From positions 1,054,001 through 1,118,000 of the forward strand of contig JAEBUN010000002.1 of NCBI GenBank assembly GCA_023014365.1: a DNA stretch of 64,000 bases. The letters are read 5' to 3'. This document shows, one piece after another, positions 33,471-45,770 of the stretch. Made by a program: the position numbers and the translations under genes. Every line of letters starts with the position of its first letter. Position 1 is the first letter of the stretch. The notes beneath the pieces are model-generated. The model was not told the DNA's origin. It saw nothing but the letters and a program-made list of their open reading frames with translations, and did no database searches. Origin of the DNA: Lepiota brunneoincarnata (lineage: Eukaryota; Basidiomycota; Agaricomycetes; Agaricales; Agaricaceae).

Positions 33471-35676
33471 ATGGCCAGCTCTCAGGCTGCTGTGGTCTGT
33501 TCTTTCCACCTCTCCACAACTCTTCGAACGATGGCTGAGCGTGCATCGTAGTTTGGTCTCAAGGACCCATCACTCATCAAGTTCCAAGGATATATCAATG
33601 GCAAATGGCTCGACGCGAAGAGCGGGGAGACCATTGCCGTTACCAGTTTCGTGCTCCTTTCCAACTGCATCTCCCGTGCAGCCGCACCGAACTTGTGCTC
33701 ACCACAGACCCTGCGACAAATGAGGAGCTGGGAACAGTACCGGACATGGATGTAGCCGAAACGCGGGAGGCCATTAGCGCTGCTGCTGCCGCGTTTCCCT
33801 CATGGAGTCGAACAACAGCCAAGGTCTGCTCAACCGCCCTTCACAGTGTCCCTCTGTGCTCAGCCCGTCCCATTCCAGCAACGCCACGATATCCTTCTAA
33901 GGTTCTTCCAACTCATGCAGGAGCACCACTGAAGACCTCGGCCGCCTCATCGTGTGTCCCACCATTATCATCTACTTCTGACGTCATACTAACCCTTCAT
34001 TTCCTTTCAGACACTGGAAAATGGTAAACCTTTAGCCGAGGGGAAGGTATCACTGGCTCCATCAAGTCCTGCCCAATACTCATTACCGCCCCTTCCTAGG
34101 CTGAGAATGCATACAGCGCTTCTTTCTTGGAGGTGGGTGCCCCTCAGCCATGTATGGCTATTCTTCAGCTGACATACCTGCCTCGAGTAGTGGTTCGGTG
34201 AGTAGAGAGATCTTCGCTGTTGGGGGAAAAAAAATCTCACACAGGAATATCTAGCTGGAGAGGCCGTCCGTACTTATGGAGGTATCCGCTTTTTGTATGA
34301 TCCTGGCTTTACAAATCACTCAAATCTCGAAAATTAGAACAAATTCCATCACCGCTCCCTGGTGTCAGAAACATTGCCATCAAACAGCCTGTTGGTGTCG
34401 TGTAAGTTCGAAGGTTACTTCCAAGCCAGTTGAATGCTGACTTGCACAAGGTCAATTCTTACACCATGGAATTTCCCATCTGCCATGATCACCCGAAAAC
34501 TTGGTGCAGCAATTGCTGCGGGTTGTACTGCAGTTATAAAACCTCCTCCGGAGACTCCATTTTCATCTCTAGCTCTCGCAGAGGTGCGCTCTGGTTTAAC
34601 GCAAAGCGGGCTTCGTCTGAAAAATCCCGACGTAGCTCGGGCGCCGGGCGGGTATCCCTGACGGTGTTGTTAATGTAGTTCCTACTTTCAAGCACGTTAT
34701 CGAGGTTGGCAAGGAAATGTGCCAGAACAAGATAGTCAAGAAGGTCAGCTTCACCGGATCAACTAATGTCGCCAAGTTATTGTACGGTTTAGCCTCCACT
34801 ACCCTTAAAAAGTCAGTGAAATTTTCAACCAGATTAAACCAACGAGAACTGATCACGATCACAGAGTTTCACTCGAAGCCGGCGGAAATGCGCCTTTCAT
34901 CGTGTTTGACGACGCAAACATCGACGAGGCTGTCGAAGGTGAGAAAATCTTACAGTCTTTAAATACACCCGCGTTCATCTCGAGTCTAGCTGCTCTAATC
35001 TGCAAATTCCGCGGAAGCGGCCAAACTTGTATTTGTGCAAATAGAATATATGTTCAGTCCTCCGTCTACGCCGACTTTGCCTCTCGTCTTGCCGATCGTG
35101 TTGCAAAGTTCAAGGTCGGCAATGGTCTCGAAGAGGGAATGTAGGTCGTCTCCCACCCCATTCATCACACCTATTGTTGATACACCTCGAACCATCGCCA
35201 GCACTCACGGACCCCTTATCCACGCCCGTGCCGTCGAAAAAGTCATCCGACACGTCGAAGACGCCGTCTCCAAGGGGGCTCAGATCCTGGTGGGAGGAAA
35301 AGCGATCCCCGACACATCCTTCTTCCACCCCACGGTCCTCAGCGACGTTCCGAGTGACGCCGCTCTCAACACCGAAGAAACCTTTGGCCCGCTTGCAGCC
35401 CTCACAAAGTTCGAGACAGAAGATGAAGTAGTCCGACTCGCGAATAATACTGATGTTGGGCTTGCTGGGTATTTCTTCTCGCGGGATGTAGGGAGAGTGT
35501 GGAGGGTCGCGGAGAGGTTGGAGGTGGGCATGGTTGGTGCGAATACCGGTATCATTTCGCAAGCTGTTATTCCGTTCGGGGGTGTCAAAGAAAGCGGGCT
35601 TGGAAGGGAAGGAAGCCATGGGATTCAAGAGTATATGAATACAAAGTTGATCGTGTTCGGTGGGTTGGGGGCTTGA
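33471..35676 (+). CDS. succinate-semialdehyde dehydrogenase
   Basis: Aldehyde dehydrogenase of the GABA shunt oxidising succinic semialdehyde to succinate with NAD(P). MASSQAAV is spliced over an apparent TAG to [102 protein letters not shown] and [20 protein letters not shown] follow. [16 protein letters not shown] precedes [20 protein letters not shown] with the general-base Glu. [20 protein letters not shown] holds the catalytic Cys. The C-terminus has [20 protein letters not shown] and [21 protein letters not shown] dozen short introns. A single extra base near 33929 breaks the frame between EHH and EDLGRLI, and one junction near 33640-33715 is unresolved. Confidence 0.85.
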
Positions 35677-35798
35677 CCCGGTCTCTCTCTTGCTGTACTG
35701 CTTGTTGTACAAACACCAAGTATGAAAAGAAAAACACTTATGCCAGAGATAATTTACACGATATACAAATTGATGTCCATAAATCAATATACCCTCCC

Positions 35799-38700
35799 TC
35801 AAGTCTCGAGTTTCTTTACCATCTTTTCGAATATCTCCTCTAGTCTTTTCACTTCATGCTTTGCAGCAGCCTTGTCCTTATCAAAGACGATCGCCTCTGT
35901 CAACCCAGGGAATGTAGTTGCACCGTACCCGAGCCATTTGCCAGGCGCGACGCCCAAGTGACGGAACCACTCTCGATCCTTGATCCCTTCTTCTGAAATG
36001 AATCCGCGCTCAAACGAGCGTGACTTGACGTTTACAGCATGGATACGACGAATCGCATGAATGATGGCCTTGCGCCATTCCTTGTGGTGGTTGTGGTGGT
36101 TGTGCTTGTGGCCAGTGTTCCCATGGTCGTCGTCGCCGTCAATGTTTGGTTTAGACTCCAACTCGTACTCGAGATCAAACAGCCCGTTTTCCGACTCGGT
36201 CTCGGATGCGGCGTAGAAAGCGGTAAGAGGATGGTCAAACATGAATTCCGGAGGGCCATCTTCCTGACTACCTCCTCCTTGCATGTAGCTTTCCTCCCGG
36301 ACAGGGAAACCCCACATTAGAGCCTTCATTCGGAAGAACTAGCCTTCGTAAAGCACCAAACCTCCTATGATGGTGGTGGCGGCAGTGGTGTCTGTGATGG
36401 TGGTGGTGGCGTTTGTGGTGTCTCCACCATTTCCTGAGCAGATCTCTGAGTTCATCCCATGCCTTGTGTCTCTCCTTATCCAGATGATGACTCGCTTTCT
36501 GTAAACGATGGATAGAAGTCCTGAGGGAGCTAAGGTTGAGATCGAGGGCCTTGGTTTCAGGAAGATTCTCAACCCTACGTTTATCATTAGGAGATGAATC
36601 TGTAATTAATGGGAAGATAACATACGTGTCGAGGTAACCCCCCAATTGGAGGACGTAGTGGGTCGTGTTGAGTGGGAGCAGTGGCGCGTTAGCGAAGCGC
36701 ATGACTTGGAGTCCGAGGTGTTGGGCGATAGCGATCTGGAATCATCATGATGAGCCACCTACTGTGTGAAGAACAATTGAACATACGTGTCTTTGGAAGC
36801 CTGGGTCTCCGAACTTATCCTGCCAATGATTCGAGTCATAGACAGAGTGGTAGTGATACGCAGGATCTTGCGAGGTCGAGCCAAAACCCTCATTGGCGCT
36901 CGGAACCTATACGTTTGTTTGATTAGTTCAATTAAACATTTTTTACCGAGAGATTGAGCAACTTACACCATTCCTCTGCAGGAATACAGTATAATCACTA
37001 CCAGAACCCAGAGGGCTAACACCTAAATCATCGGCCATCGAGATGGCCACTTCAAGTTCCGTTTGGGCGGTTCTGACGGCATCGATGTCATTCTGTCTCG
37101 AGAATGGGTGCGAGAAGGCGCCGGTATCAGTTCTTGCATCCCACAACGTCCTATTTTTATCTGTAGGGTGCTGGATGTCTTGTGCCGTATCCCGAATGAA
37201 GTGGGCAAGGAGAGGTGAACCGGAAGTTCCAAAGCGAGAGCCGGAAACGGAGGTGTCTTCAAAAGCGAATCACGATTGTCAGCGGGATATCATGAAATCG
37301 AGGAAGTCAACCGACCCAAGTTGAAATAAGCAACAACATGACGATCAATCCAGTCTGCAAAGTCCTCTCCCCACTCGGTGCTTCCAATAAGCCCGTACTA
37401 ACGTCTTTCTGTGAGTCGACCCTTGATTTCGAAAAGAGGTTGGGTTTACCTCTTCAGCATCCCAACTGGCAATGACGATGGTTCGAAGGGGTTTCCAACC
37501 CCTCTTCATCAGGCGACTGAAGCCACGAATAACTTCATGAACAGAAACCGTTCCACTGCTAGGATCGGCCGCTCCCAAAACCCATGCTTGGGGACACGGA
37601 TATCAGCCGCTAAAATTGGCCACGAGAAATACAAGACCCCACCATCTCTGTGATTACCAGCCACAACGACTTGGTTCTTGATGTATCCCGGAATGACACC
37701 AATGACGTTCCAGATAGGGATTACCCTCGTGTCAACATTGTTAGAGAGTCTGACCCGTTTACCCTTCAAAGGACTCCCAGATTTGAGGACTTGGAACAAC
37801 TTTTGCGCGTTATTCCATGATATTGGTAAGCTTGGAATTGATGGAATATTTGTACCCTCCGTGCGTGTGCTATTCTTATACGATGGATATCCGGGCGTCG
37901 TTGGATCACCAGGATAGATACTCAGGAATTGAACGCTTCCACGCTGGACGGAAGTGGGATTCCTGGCAGGGCCATCGGGGTACCTACGTCACGCGTATAA
38001 GTTCTGGTTGTGGTCAGAATAAAAATAGGAGGATTGGTTACGGAGCATATCCGTTCTCAACAGTGACAGAACCATCATCACGAGGGTCGGAGTAGATGAG
38101 AACACCGACCGCACCGTTTTCTTGTCCACCTTTGACCTAGAACCAACTAAGTCGTGGCTCCAAGCTACAATTATGGGGAAGTTACCTTCAGACCACGAAA
38201 GATAGCACCATATCGGCAGAGCATAATAGACCCTTTCAACGGTGCACCTGAGAAGGGGACAACAGAGATTTACAACTGCACCACAGTAGGAGCTTAAATG
38301 GAATCACCCTCAGCAGCGAGTTTGTCATAATCCTGTAGCAATATTGTCAGCCATTGCCGATTGATAAGAAGATGATTCTTACATCTTTGGTGCAATAGTT
38401 CCCGTCTACGAGGTGACCGGTAACATCCCCGCTAACACTCAGCCCGTGAAAGGTTGGTACTGCATCGGCGTATTTGACAGCATCCTGATCTTTGTCGTCA
38501 CCCTTAGGAGCATGTTCCTTCAGATCAGCATCCCATATGACTTTGCCATTATCATCGACAATCTGAACAGCTCGTTTCAAAGGTGTATTCATGACGGGGT
38601 AATATGTGTCGATCCAAGCAGAAGGAGTACCCCGCTTGACGATTCCTCGAGTAGCGTCCTGAGACTCACGTGACCCAGCGTCGAAGATAGGTTTCTTTTT

Positions 38701-39148
38701 CGGAGTATCAATGCCAAATGAGTCCTGGAGGAGTGAGAGGAATAGTTCCGCCGTTTCGAAATCCCCGTCGGTTCCAGCCATGTGAGGTTTACCAGCATAT
38801 TGACGCGACGCCCTGATGGCACTCTTCGCATCGGGAACAGACCTAGAAACCAACCTATATCAACACATACTCGCAAGCGCAGTTTGGCTTTGCGCACAGG
38901 AAAACTTTCTCGGCTATTCTCCCAAAAGCGCGATGATGTCCGTGATGTTCGTGGCGTCCAGCTGACCAGGGGGCGTTCCTTTGTAGATGCCAGATGTACA
39001 GGTAGTATCCGACGACCAGGGTAGTCAGCACTCGAACCAGACGGCGAAGGAAGGGTCTACGTGGGGGGTCTCTAACAACCTGGGACTCGTTTTTGACTTG
39101 GTTGTTGAAGACATCTATGGTCGTGTGCTCTGATTCAAGACCGCCCAT
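35799..39148 (-). CDS. M28 peptidase, glutamate carboxypeptidase II-like (copy 1)
   Basis: Type II membrane metallopeptidase. Read on minus: MGGLESEHTTIDVFNNQ, then a helix VRVLTTLVVGYYLYIWHLQ and a lumenal ectodomain. Visible pieces: RASRQYAGKPHMAGTDGDFE, a PA domain exon, IPIWNVIGVIPGYIKNQVVV, GNHRDG (zinc His), GAADPSSGTVSVHEVIRG (bridging Asp), TIVIASWDAEE (catalytic Glu pair), HVVAYFNLD spliced to TSVSGSRFG (zinc Asp), and YHYHSVYDS (last His). The C-terminal TFR-like dimerisation domain ends GLTEAIVFDKDKAAAKHEVK and KKLET. It contains two His-rich inserts (KRHHHHHRHHCRHHHHRR and HKHNHHNHHKEW) absent from copy 2. One-base shift near 36340. All catalytic ligands are present, so activity is likely. 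Confidence 0.85.
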
Positions 39149-39528
39149 GGTGGATGGTGATTGTTGCGGACAAGAAAACGGCGTGGAAATATATTATTGA
39201 CACGGAGTGGTCCCTGCGACGCAGAGGCACTGAAGAAGCACGCCTGGCATGACAAGGCTCTGGGAATGTGATCATCTTTGCGCCCCTTTCTGTGTTCCCT
39301 GTCCCCACGACATGGCAGTGAGAATTTCCTAGAAGATTCCCTTTGGTAGAAACCCACATTTGATGACGCCAACAGCGACAAGACTGTTCAAAGTGGTGGG
39401 GTCGAAGCAAATACCATGAGAATTGCCAAAGGGCGGAGTGTTCCACATCAAATCCTCCTTCCGGATAAGGACATGATTTATACATTAGTATCTTTAAACC
39501 GAAACGCTATACAAAATGGCAATCACCC
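39149..39528. other. intergenic between tandem peptidases
   Basis: Promoter of copy 1 and 3' flank of copy 2, same strand. AT-rich ATATATTATT near 39187 could serve as a TATA-like element. No gene seen. Confidence 0.35.
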
Positions 39529-42500
39529 TCATGCCTCGATTTTCTTCACTATCCCACCGATCAACTTAACGAGCCTCTTCGCCTCATGCTCTGCCGCGCG
39601 CTTGTCCAAATCAATCACAATCGCCTCCGTCAACCCAGGGAGTGCAGTTGCATCATATCCAAGCCACCTGCCAGGCGCGACGCCCAAGTGACGGTACCAT
39701 TCTCGATCCTTGATTCCCTCCTCGGAGATGAGCCCACGTTCGAAGGCGCGCAGCTTGCGGTTTATGGAATGAATGCGGTGGATTAGCTGGATAAGGGATT
39801 TATGCCACTTTTTGCCCCGCTTGGGACATCCCTTCCTGCCATGCTGGTAGCCACCCTCAGGGCCATGGTGGTTGCGAGATTCAGAGTCGGGCTTAAGCTC
39901 TGTGCCTGGCTCGAGACAGAAGGCAGTAAGGGGATGGGCAAATTCGGATACCTGAGATGCACCCTCCCTGGAGTCATCAAAGATTTCCCCTCGGGTGGGG
40001 TAACTTGTCACCAGAGCCTTGATTCGTAGCAACAGGCTTCGTAAGACATCAGGCCTCCCATGGTCGTAGATGCGATGTCTCCAGCATTCTCTCAGCGCGG
40101 TTCTGAAAGCACGCGACGCTTTGTGTTTCTCCTCGTCTACGTCACGACTCGCTTTTTGCAAATGATGCAACGAGACTCTGAGGGTATTGAGGTCAAGGTC
40201 AAGTGTTTTGGTTTCAGGGAGATTTTCGAGCCTGTATTCATTTTAAAGGTTAGGGTGGGGGAGTGCTTCGGGCGCGAAGGGCGTACGCGTCAAGATAGTC
40301 CTCTAGCTGGAGAGCATAATGAGTCGTGTTGAATGGGTGTAGCGGGGCATTGGCAAAGCGCATGATCTGGAGCCCGAGGTGTTGGGCAACAGCAATCTAA
40401 TGTTGCGAAGATTAGTAGTGTAAAATTGCACGGTGTGAAGGAGCGTACATGTCTTGAAAAGTTAGGGTCTCCATACCTCTCTTGCCAACGCACCGTGTCG
40501 TATACAGAGTGATAGTGATAAACAGGGTCATCCAAAGTTGCGAGGAAGGCTTCATTAGTGCATGGAATCTGTCAATTGGTCTGATCAGGACAAGCAGAGA
40601 TAACCAGGGGTCTCACTTACCCCATTTCTGTGCAAGAACACGGTAAAATCACTACCAGTCCCCAGGAGAGAAATACCGAGGTCGTCGGCAACAGAGACGG
40701 ATGCTCGAGACTCTACTGAAGGGTCTCTGATAGGGCCGCCGTCGGTCCTCGCATCCCATAATGTCCTGTTTCGGTCGGTAGGATGAGGAATATCTTTGGC
40801 TGTATCTCGAATAAAGTGAGCAAGGAGAGGAGAACCCTCAGCTGCAAAGCGAGAGCCGTCGACAGAACCATCTTTGAGAGGAGTATTATTATCAAAGCCA
40901 TCATTAATTTAGGAGCTTTACCCACCAATGTTGAAATAAGCGACAACATGACGGTCAATCCAGTTTGCAAAGTCTTCTCCCCATTCGGTACTTCCGATGA
41001 GCCCATACTGATGCCCATTTTTATTAGTCAAATTCTTCCAAGCCAAGAATTCGTTACCTCTTCCGCATCCCAGCTTGCAATGACAATAGTCCGAAGGGGC
41101 TTCCAGCCCTTTTTTAGCAAATAACCGAAGCCACGAATAACCTCATGAACGGAAACCGTTCCACTACCTGGATCGGCCGCCCCGAGACCCCATGCTTAGG
41201 AATAACCATCAATTTTTGGGTTTAACAGAATTGCAAAGGCCTCACCATCTCTATGATTGCCAGTAAGGACTACCTCGTCCTTGATATGACCAGGAATGAC
41301 ACCGATAACATTCCAGATAGGAATTATGCTCATATCTACACCATTGAAGAGTCTGACTCGCTTCCCTTCCAACGGACTCCCCGCCCTTAAGACTTGGAAC
41401 AACTGTTGTGCATTGTTCCAAGAAATCGGCAAGCTCGGGATTAATGGAGTATTTGTACCCTCCCTGCGTGTGCTATTCTTGTACGATGGATATCCAGGGG
41501 TTGTTGGATCACCGGGGTAGAGGGTCACGAACTGAACGCTTCCACGCTGGACGGAAGTCGGGTTCCGGGCAGGACCATCAGGATACCTGTAGGTATATCG
41601 TGCGTGTGAGTCTTACTTGTGCCCATAACTGGATACAGGGAAAGCAAATTACGGAGCATATCCATTCTCCACAGTGAAAAGGCCATCGTCACGAGGATCG
41701 GAGTAGATGAGAACACCGACCGCCCCATTTTCTTGCCCACCTTTAACCTAAATCGATTCAGATTCTATTCAGACTCCTTGGCAGGGCTTCTACCTTGAGT
41801 CCACGGACAATAGCACCGTACCGACACAGTACGATAGACCCATTCAGTGGTGCACCTAAAACGTAACAATGGGATTGCACAAGCGAGCTGCGGCAATAGG
41901 CTGAAGAGAGTTACCTCGGAGAATAAGGTTGTCATAATCCTGCCACAGTGTCAGCTACCAATTGATAGCGGGAAAATATTATTGTCCCACAGCTTTAGTG
42001 CAATAGTTTCCATATATTAGATGACCAGTAACGTCCCCACTGACACTGTAACCGTGAAAGGTTGGCATAGCATCTGCATACTTAGCAGCATAAGGGTCTT
42101 TGTCGTCGCCCTCAGGGAGCGTGTTCCTTCAGATCGGCATTCCATATGACTTTGCCACTGGCATCAACAATTTGAAGAGCCTGTCCCGACGGCGTATCCA
42201 TGACCGGGTAGTATTTGTCAATCCAGGCAGAAGGAGTGTCTCGTTCGACAATTCCTCGGGTAGCATCTTGAGACTCGTGCGACCCAGCATCAAAGATGGG
42301 CCTGATATTCGGAGGAGGAATGCCGAATGACTCCTGAAGGTGCGACAGAAAAATCTCCGCAGTTTTGAAATCTCTATCGGTCCCAGCAGCATGAGGTTGA
42401 CCTGCATATTGACGCGATGCCTTCGAGGCACTCTCTGCTTTCGGAATCGACCTGGACTAAATCCCTGGAGTCAGTATATCTCCCAGGACCTGGCCTAAGA

Positions 42501-42741
42501 CCACACACAAGAAAACCCTCTCGGCTGCCTTTCCGAGGGGGTGATGGTGTTCAACAGGCCAGGAGGCGCTTCTTGGCAGATACCAGATGTACAGGTAATA
42601 TCCAGTAACCAAAGTAATCAGCAACCGACCCAGACGGGGGAGGAAGGGTCGGCGTGGATGGCCTACGGCAATCTGTGATTCACTTTTGGCCTGGCTGTCG
42701 AATACGTTCATGGCTTTGTTGTCTGATTTCAAGCCGTCCAT
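39529..42741 (-). CDS. M28 peptidase, glutamate carboxypeptidase II-like (copy 2)
   Basis: Tandem paralogue of copy 1 with the same exon pattern. MDGLKSDNKAMNVFDSQAKS, helix RLLITLVTGYYLYIWYLP, then IPIWNVIGVIPGHIKDEVVL, GNHRDG, a GLGAADPGSGTVSVHEVIRG-like exon, SWDAEE, HVVAYFNI spliced to GSVDGSRF with the zinc Asp supplied by the junction, and YHYHSVYDT. The C-terminal domain (HPLTAFCLEPGTELKPDSES, GLISEEGIKDREWYRHLGVA, GLTEAIVIDLDKRAAEHEAK) closely matches copy 1. Where copy 1 has polyhistidine, this copy has WRHRIYDHGRPDVLRSLLLR and a Gly/Lys stretch. Likely vacuolar or cell-surface carboxypeptidase releasing C-terminal acidic residues; substrate inferred from family only. Confidence 0.85.
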
Positions 42742-42805
42742 GGTGAATGATTGTTGTCGCAGAAGAAAGCGCTGCACGCAAATGATAATAGCATCACTCG
42801 ATGAC

Positions 42806-42812
42806 TATATAT
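42806..42812 (-). promoter_or_regulatory. TATA-like element of peptidase copy 2
   Basis: ATATATA on the minus strand about 65 bp upstream of the ATG at 42741. Confidence 0.35.
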
Positions 42813-42887
42813 CCCGATAGTGCGCAGCTTGGTCAGGTGCCGTTGGCGCCATATTAAAACCCCCATCTTTCTCTCCTGTTCCTGATA

Positions 42888-43179
42888 CTGTCGTAGGTTG
42901 GTAGGTCGGATGGGCGACAACCTCGGACGGTTACATCAGTCACTGCGTTCTCACCAGCAAATTCCAAACTCCGACATTGATAGAGTGACAGAAAGTGACA
43001 TTCGTCCACTTTGCTGTTCTTCATACTCCCTCTATTTCTTTGCCTCAAAATACCTGGAAAATATATAGGACAAGTAAGAGGAGGTATCTACCAAGAGCTA
43101 TGACGATTGAGCCAGTATATAGCAAGATAGAAGTGTTCGTCCGAGCTTGTCGCCCATCCGACCTACCAACCTACGACGG
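42888..43179. mobile_element. candidate non-autonomous MITE with 42 bp inverted repeats
   Basis: The left end (42888-42929) and the right end (43138-43179) are reverse complements with only two mismatches. Outer ends read CTGTCGTAGG and CCTACGACGG. Each end abuts a TA dinucleotide (42886-42887 and 43180-43181), as expected for target duplication by Tc1/mariner-type transposases. The roughly 210 bp between the arms has no coding capacity. It lies in the intergenic region upstream of peptidase copy 2. A folded-back structural RNA or regulatory hairpin is the alternative. Recurrence elsewhere in the genome was not testable here. Confidence 0.55.
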
Positions 43180-43181
43180 TA

Positions 43182-44140
43182 CTTGGTCGGTCTCCGGATG
43201 GTCATGGTGGAGCAAGGAGTCAGATTAGCAGTTCGGTTGTGACATATTGTCACACAGTTGATAGCGCCTTTCGGGACAGCCGAGGACCCGCCCTACAATC
43301 CGCACTCTTCTTACTGTAAGCCCGTGGGCTCACTAGTATCAGAGACTCACAAGTCACGCGCGACAAGAGTGGTCCCAAACGTCTATTCAGATTAGAGAGA
43401 ATACGCGTATGGAGTAAGAGAAGATGATAGTATCAGAAGAAGAAAGAAAGATGATTGTTTACATCGCGGTTCGTTATTTATCTAAGGGTTAGTACACGTG
43501 ATCACGATTGCTGTAAGTTCAATGCTTACACTTACAAACGTTTTTTGTCAGGTGCAGCTCATGGTTAAGTACAGCTTCCGGTGACCCGACTTGGACTGGC
43601 GGCTAGGGAGTCACAATTTCATCAAGACTGTCATTTTCAAATTTAACTTTTCAAAAGTGTACTTCCACTGTCTTTATCAGCCTTTATCAACTGGGACCTG
43701 TTTCTCCGCTGGGATTAGAATGCACGCCGACTAATTTTGTATGGCTTGGTTGCCTTCTGCTGTAAAGCACACGGGTAAAACGTCAAATTGCTGTTAACAT
43801 TTGGGACCTTGACATTGGAGGGGCCAGCGGACAGAAGGCCGACCAGCAAATATCTGTGCCCGAGTCCTTCCTCGCCTTCCTCGCCGCACACCAGCTCTAT
43901 TTTACCTGGCGGCCAGTATGAATCAATTTCCAATTTGCAGCACCCTTAACGGTTTATGGCAACGCAACAGTCAATGATCTGGGGCTACTTATCTAAGGTC
44001 CGACACTATTTCCACGATGGTTGTCACAATGGACCCGACAAAAGTGTCAATGTGGGGCGTCTCGTATCAACTTGTATCATAACCAGATGCGCCCTTCAGG
44101 AAAATGCGACCTCTTTATTGGTATGATGCGTCCCTCCGCA
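43182..44140. other. intergenic, no gene seen
   Basis: Nearly 1 kb beside the inverted-repeat element. AT-rich, contains a CACGTG at 43495-43500. The minus-strand open frame at 43715-43933 has no recognisable motif. No gene supported. Confidence 0.4.
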
Positions 44141-44148
44141 ATATAAAG
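44141..44148 (+). promoter_or_regulatory. TATA box of cysteine-rich gene 2
   Basis: ATATAAAG about 62 bp upstream of the ATG at 44210. Confidence 0.45.
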
Positions 44149-44209
44149 AACAGGGGAGCAGGGGAGTCTCCACGTTCAAGGCCACGAGCTCAGACTTGCA
44201 GAGGAAACT

Positions 44210-45770
44210 ATGCGATACTCCCTCCAGGCGGCGTTTCTCCTTGCTCTTCAAGTCCTTCCGGTTGCCTTTGCACAAGGTGGCCACGATATTGCAGGAGGTG
44301 CGCTTCTAACAGACACCGACAACAAGTGTGGTGCCAAGTACCTTACTCGAACCGCTCATCAAGGGCAACTCAATTACCAACCCGAGTGGTGATGAGATTC
44401 AGACGCGTGAAGCCACAGTCATCGAGGAGCTTCTGTCGATCAGGCAATCGTGTCCAAAGGGGTATGGAGAGTGCAACAACGGGCGATGCTGCCCTATTGG
44501 CGGCAGGTGTTGCACGAGTAAGCCTTGTGTCTTTGCTAGCTGCGAAGACAAAATATAACATGCTTGTCAGGGGGATGTTGCAATCCAGGATCTTGGTGCT
44601 ATGGCTCAGGTCAGTGTAGAATGAGGCTAAATAGTAGAGCGAGACTAGACGTCATCCCCAGGTTGCTGTCGCAGTATAATGAAGGAGGATGTGATGGAGT
44701 CTCTTGCTGCCCTCTCAGATCCAACTGCTGCAGGAGTGAGTGTCGATGTATTCTGACTCCAAAAAAGCCCACAATAGCAATATATTGTCAAAGGGGTGGT
44801 TGCCGATCGGGCACCTATTATGTTATAACCAGCAGTCAGCGGGGGTGCTGCCCTAATGGACGCGTTTGTACCGGCTCTGTTAGGCGTTGCAACGATCCCG
44901 GCTACAGCCTTTGCCCTAACGACAATTTTTGTTGTCGTGAGTGTTGTTCGCCCTTTGTGCGCTAAAGCTGCCGACTACAATTATTGCTTGGTACATTGAT
45001 ACTCAACAGCACCCGGCGATACATGTTACAGAGACGGCAACAATCAACCTAAATACCGCTCTGGGTCTGGCGGCGGAGGGGGAGGGAGAGGACGGAGAGG
45101 CCCCACGACCACCTCAAAGACTATCACAACTTCCACCAGTCGCACCTCATCTGGAGAAACGGAGCCTCCTCGGCCCCTGGATACACCGGACCTCACGTCG
45201 TCTGGTGCTAGTAAGCAACTGCACTTGACACCCTACTCTCGGTGCTGACGTCACTCGTGGGTGACTTTACTTCTGCCGCAACTTTCACCAGGGTCGGGCC
45301 AGCCTTGCGCCCAACCCCTAGCGTGGGACAGACCTCCCTCACCATCCCAGCGAACGATAATAGGATCACCTGGAGCGGCACCGGCTGGGTCTCCTCAGCT
45401 TCGAGTTGTGCGGCGAGCTCAAGACGTACGAATACGCGCGAGCAGTCGTTCACTATGATCGTTGCTTCTGGTGCGTTCCTCTCAATGAATCCTCTCTCAG
45501 TATGTCAAAAGCATTGAACATAAACCGGCTTCCGCTATTTACCCCAACATCGACACTCAGAATGTCGTCTACGACGTTTACATCAATGGCCAAAGTACAA
45601 CCTTCACTTCTAATAGCCTCGTGAGCGTCGAAGCCTGTGTACACAAACAATGCTCTTTGTCGACCAGCACCAGAACGAATATCAATGTCACTGTCGTAGT
45701 CCACGGCATACCCATGAGTAGGATCGTGAGAAGGCAATCGGAGTGGGAGTTCCAGTTAAATGAAATCTAG
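44210..45770 (+). CDS. secreted cysteine-rich protein 2 with C-terminal beta-rich domain
   Basis: Signal peptide MRYSLQAAFLLALQVLPVAF, a propeptide-like region (VVPSTLLEPLIKGNSI, one-base shift near 44322), then EELLSIRQSCPKGYGECNNG, RCCPIGGRCC, GGCCNPGSWCYGSG, DGVSCCPLRSNCC, RGCCPNGRVCTG and CNDPGYSLCPNDNFCC. A Gly-rich hinge (SGSGGGGGGRGRRG) and Ser/Thr stretch lead to TSLTIPANDNRITWSGTGWV and a last exon with NVVYDVYINGQSTTFTS and THxV-like strands. The latter resembles the galactose-binding-like tail common on fungal surface proteins. The leader and the first cysteine blocks parallel the gene at 3181 (shared S-x-RQSC start and CCP-G-CC blocks). Probably wall-associated or apoplastic. Function unknown. 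The exon chain in the hinge is approximate. Confidence 0.6.

Noticed and set aside
33534..33551. In-frame TAG near the start of the SSADH gene
   Set aside because: It lies at the end of a normal GT-AG intron of about 57 nt; the exons join in frame.
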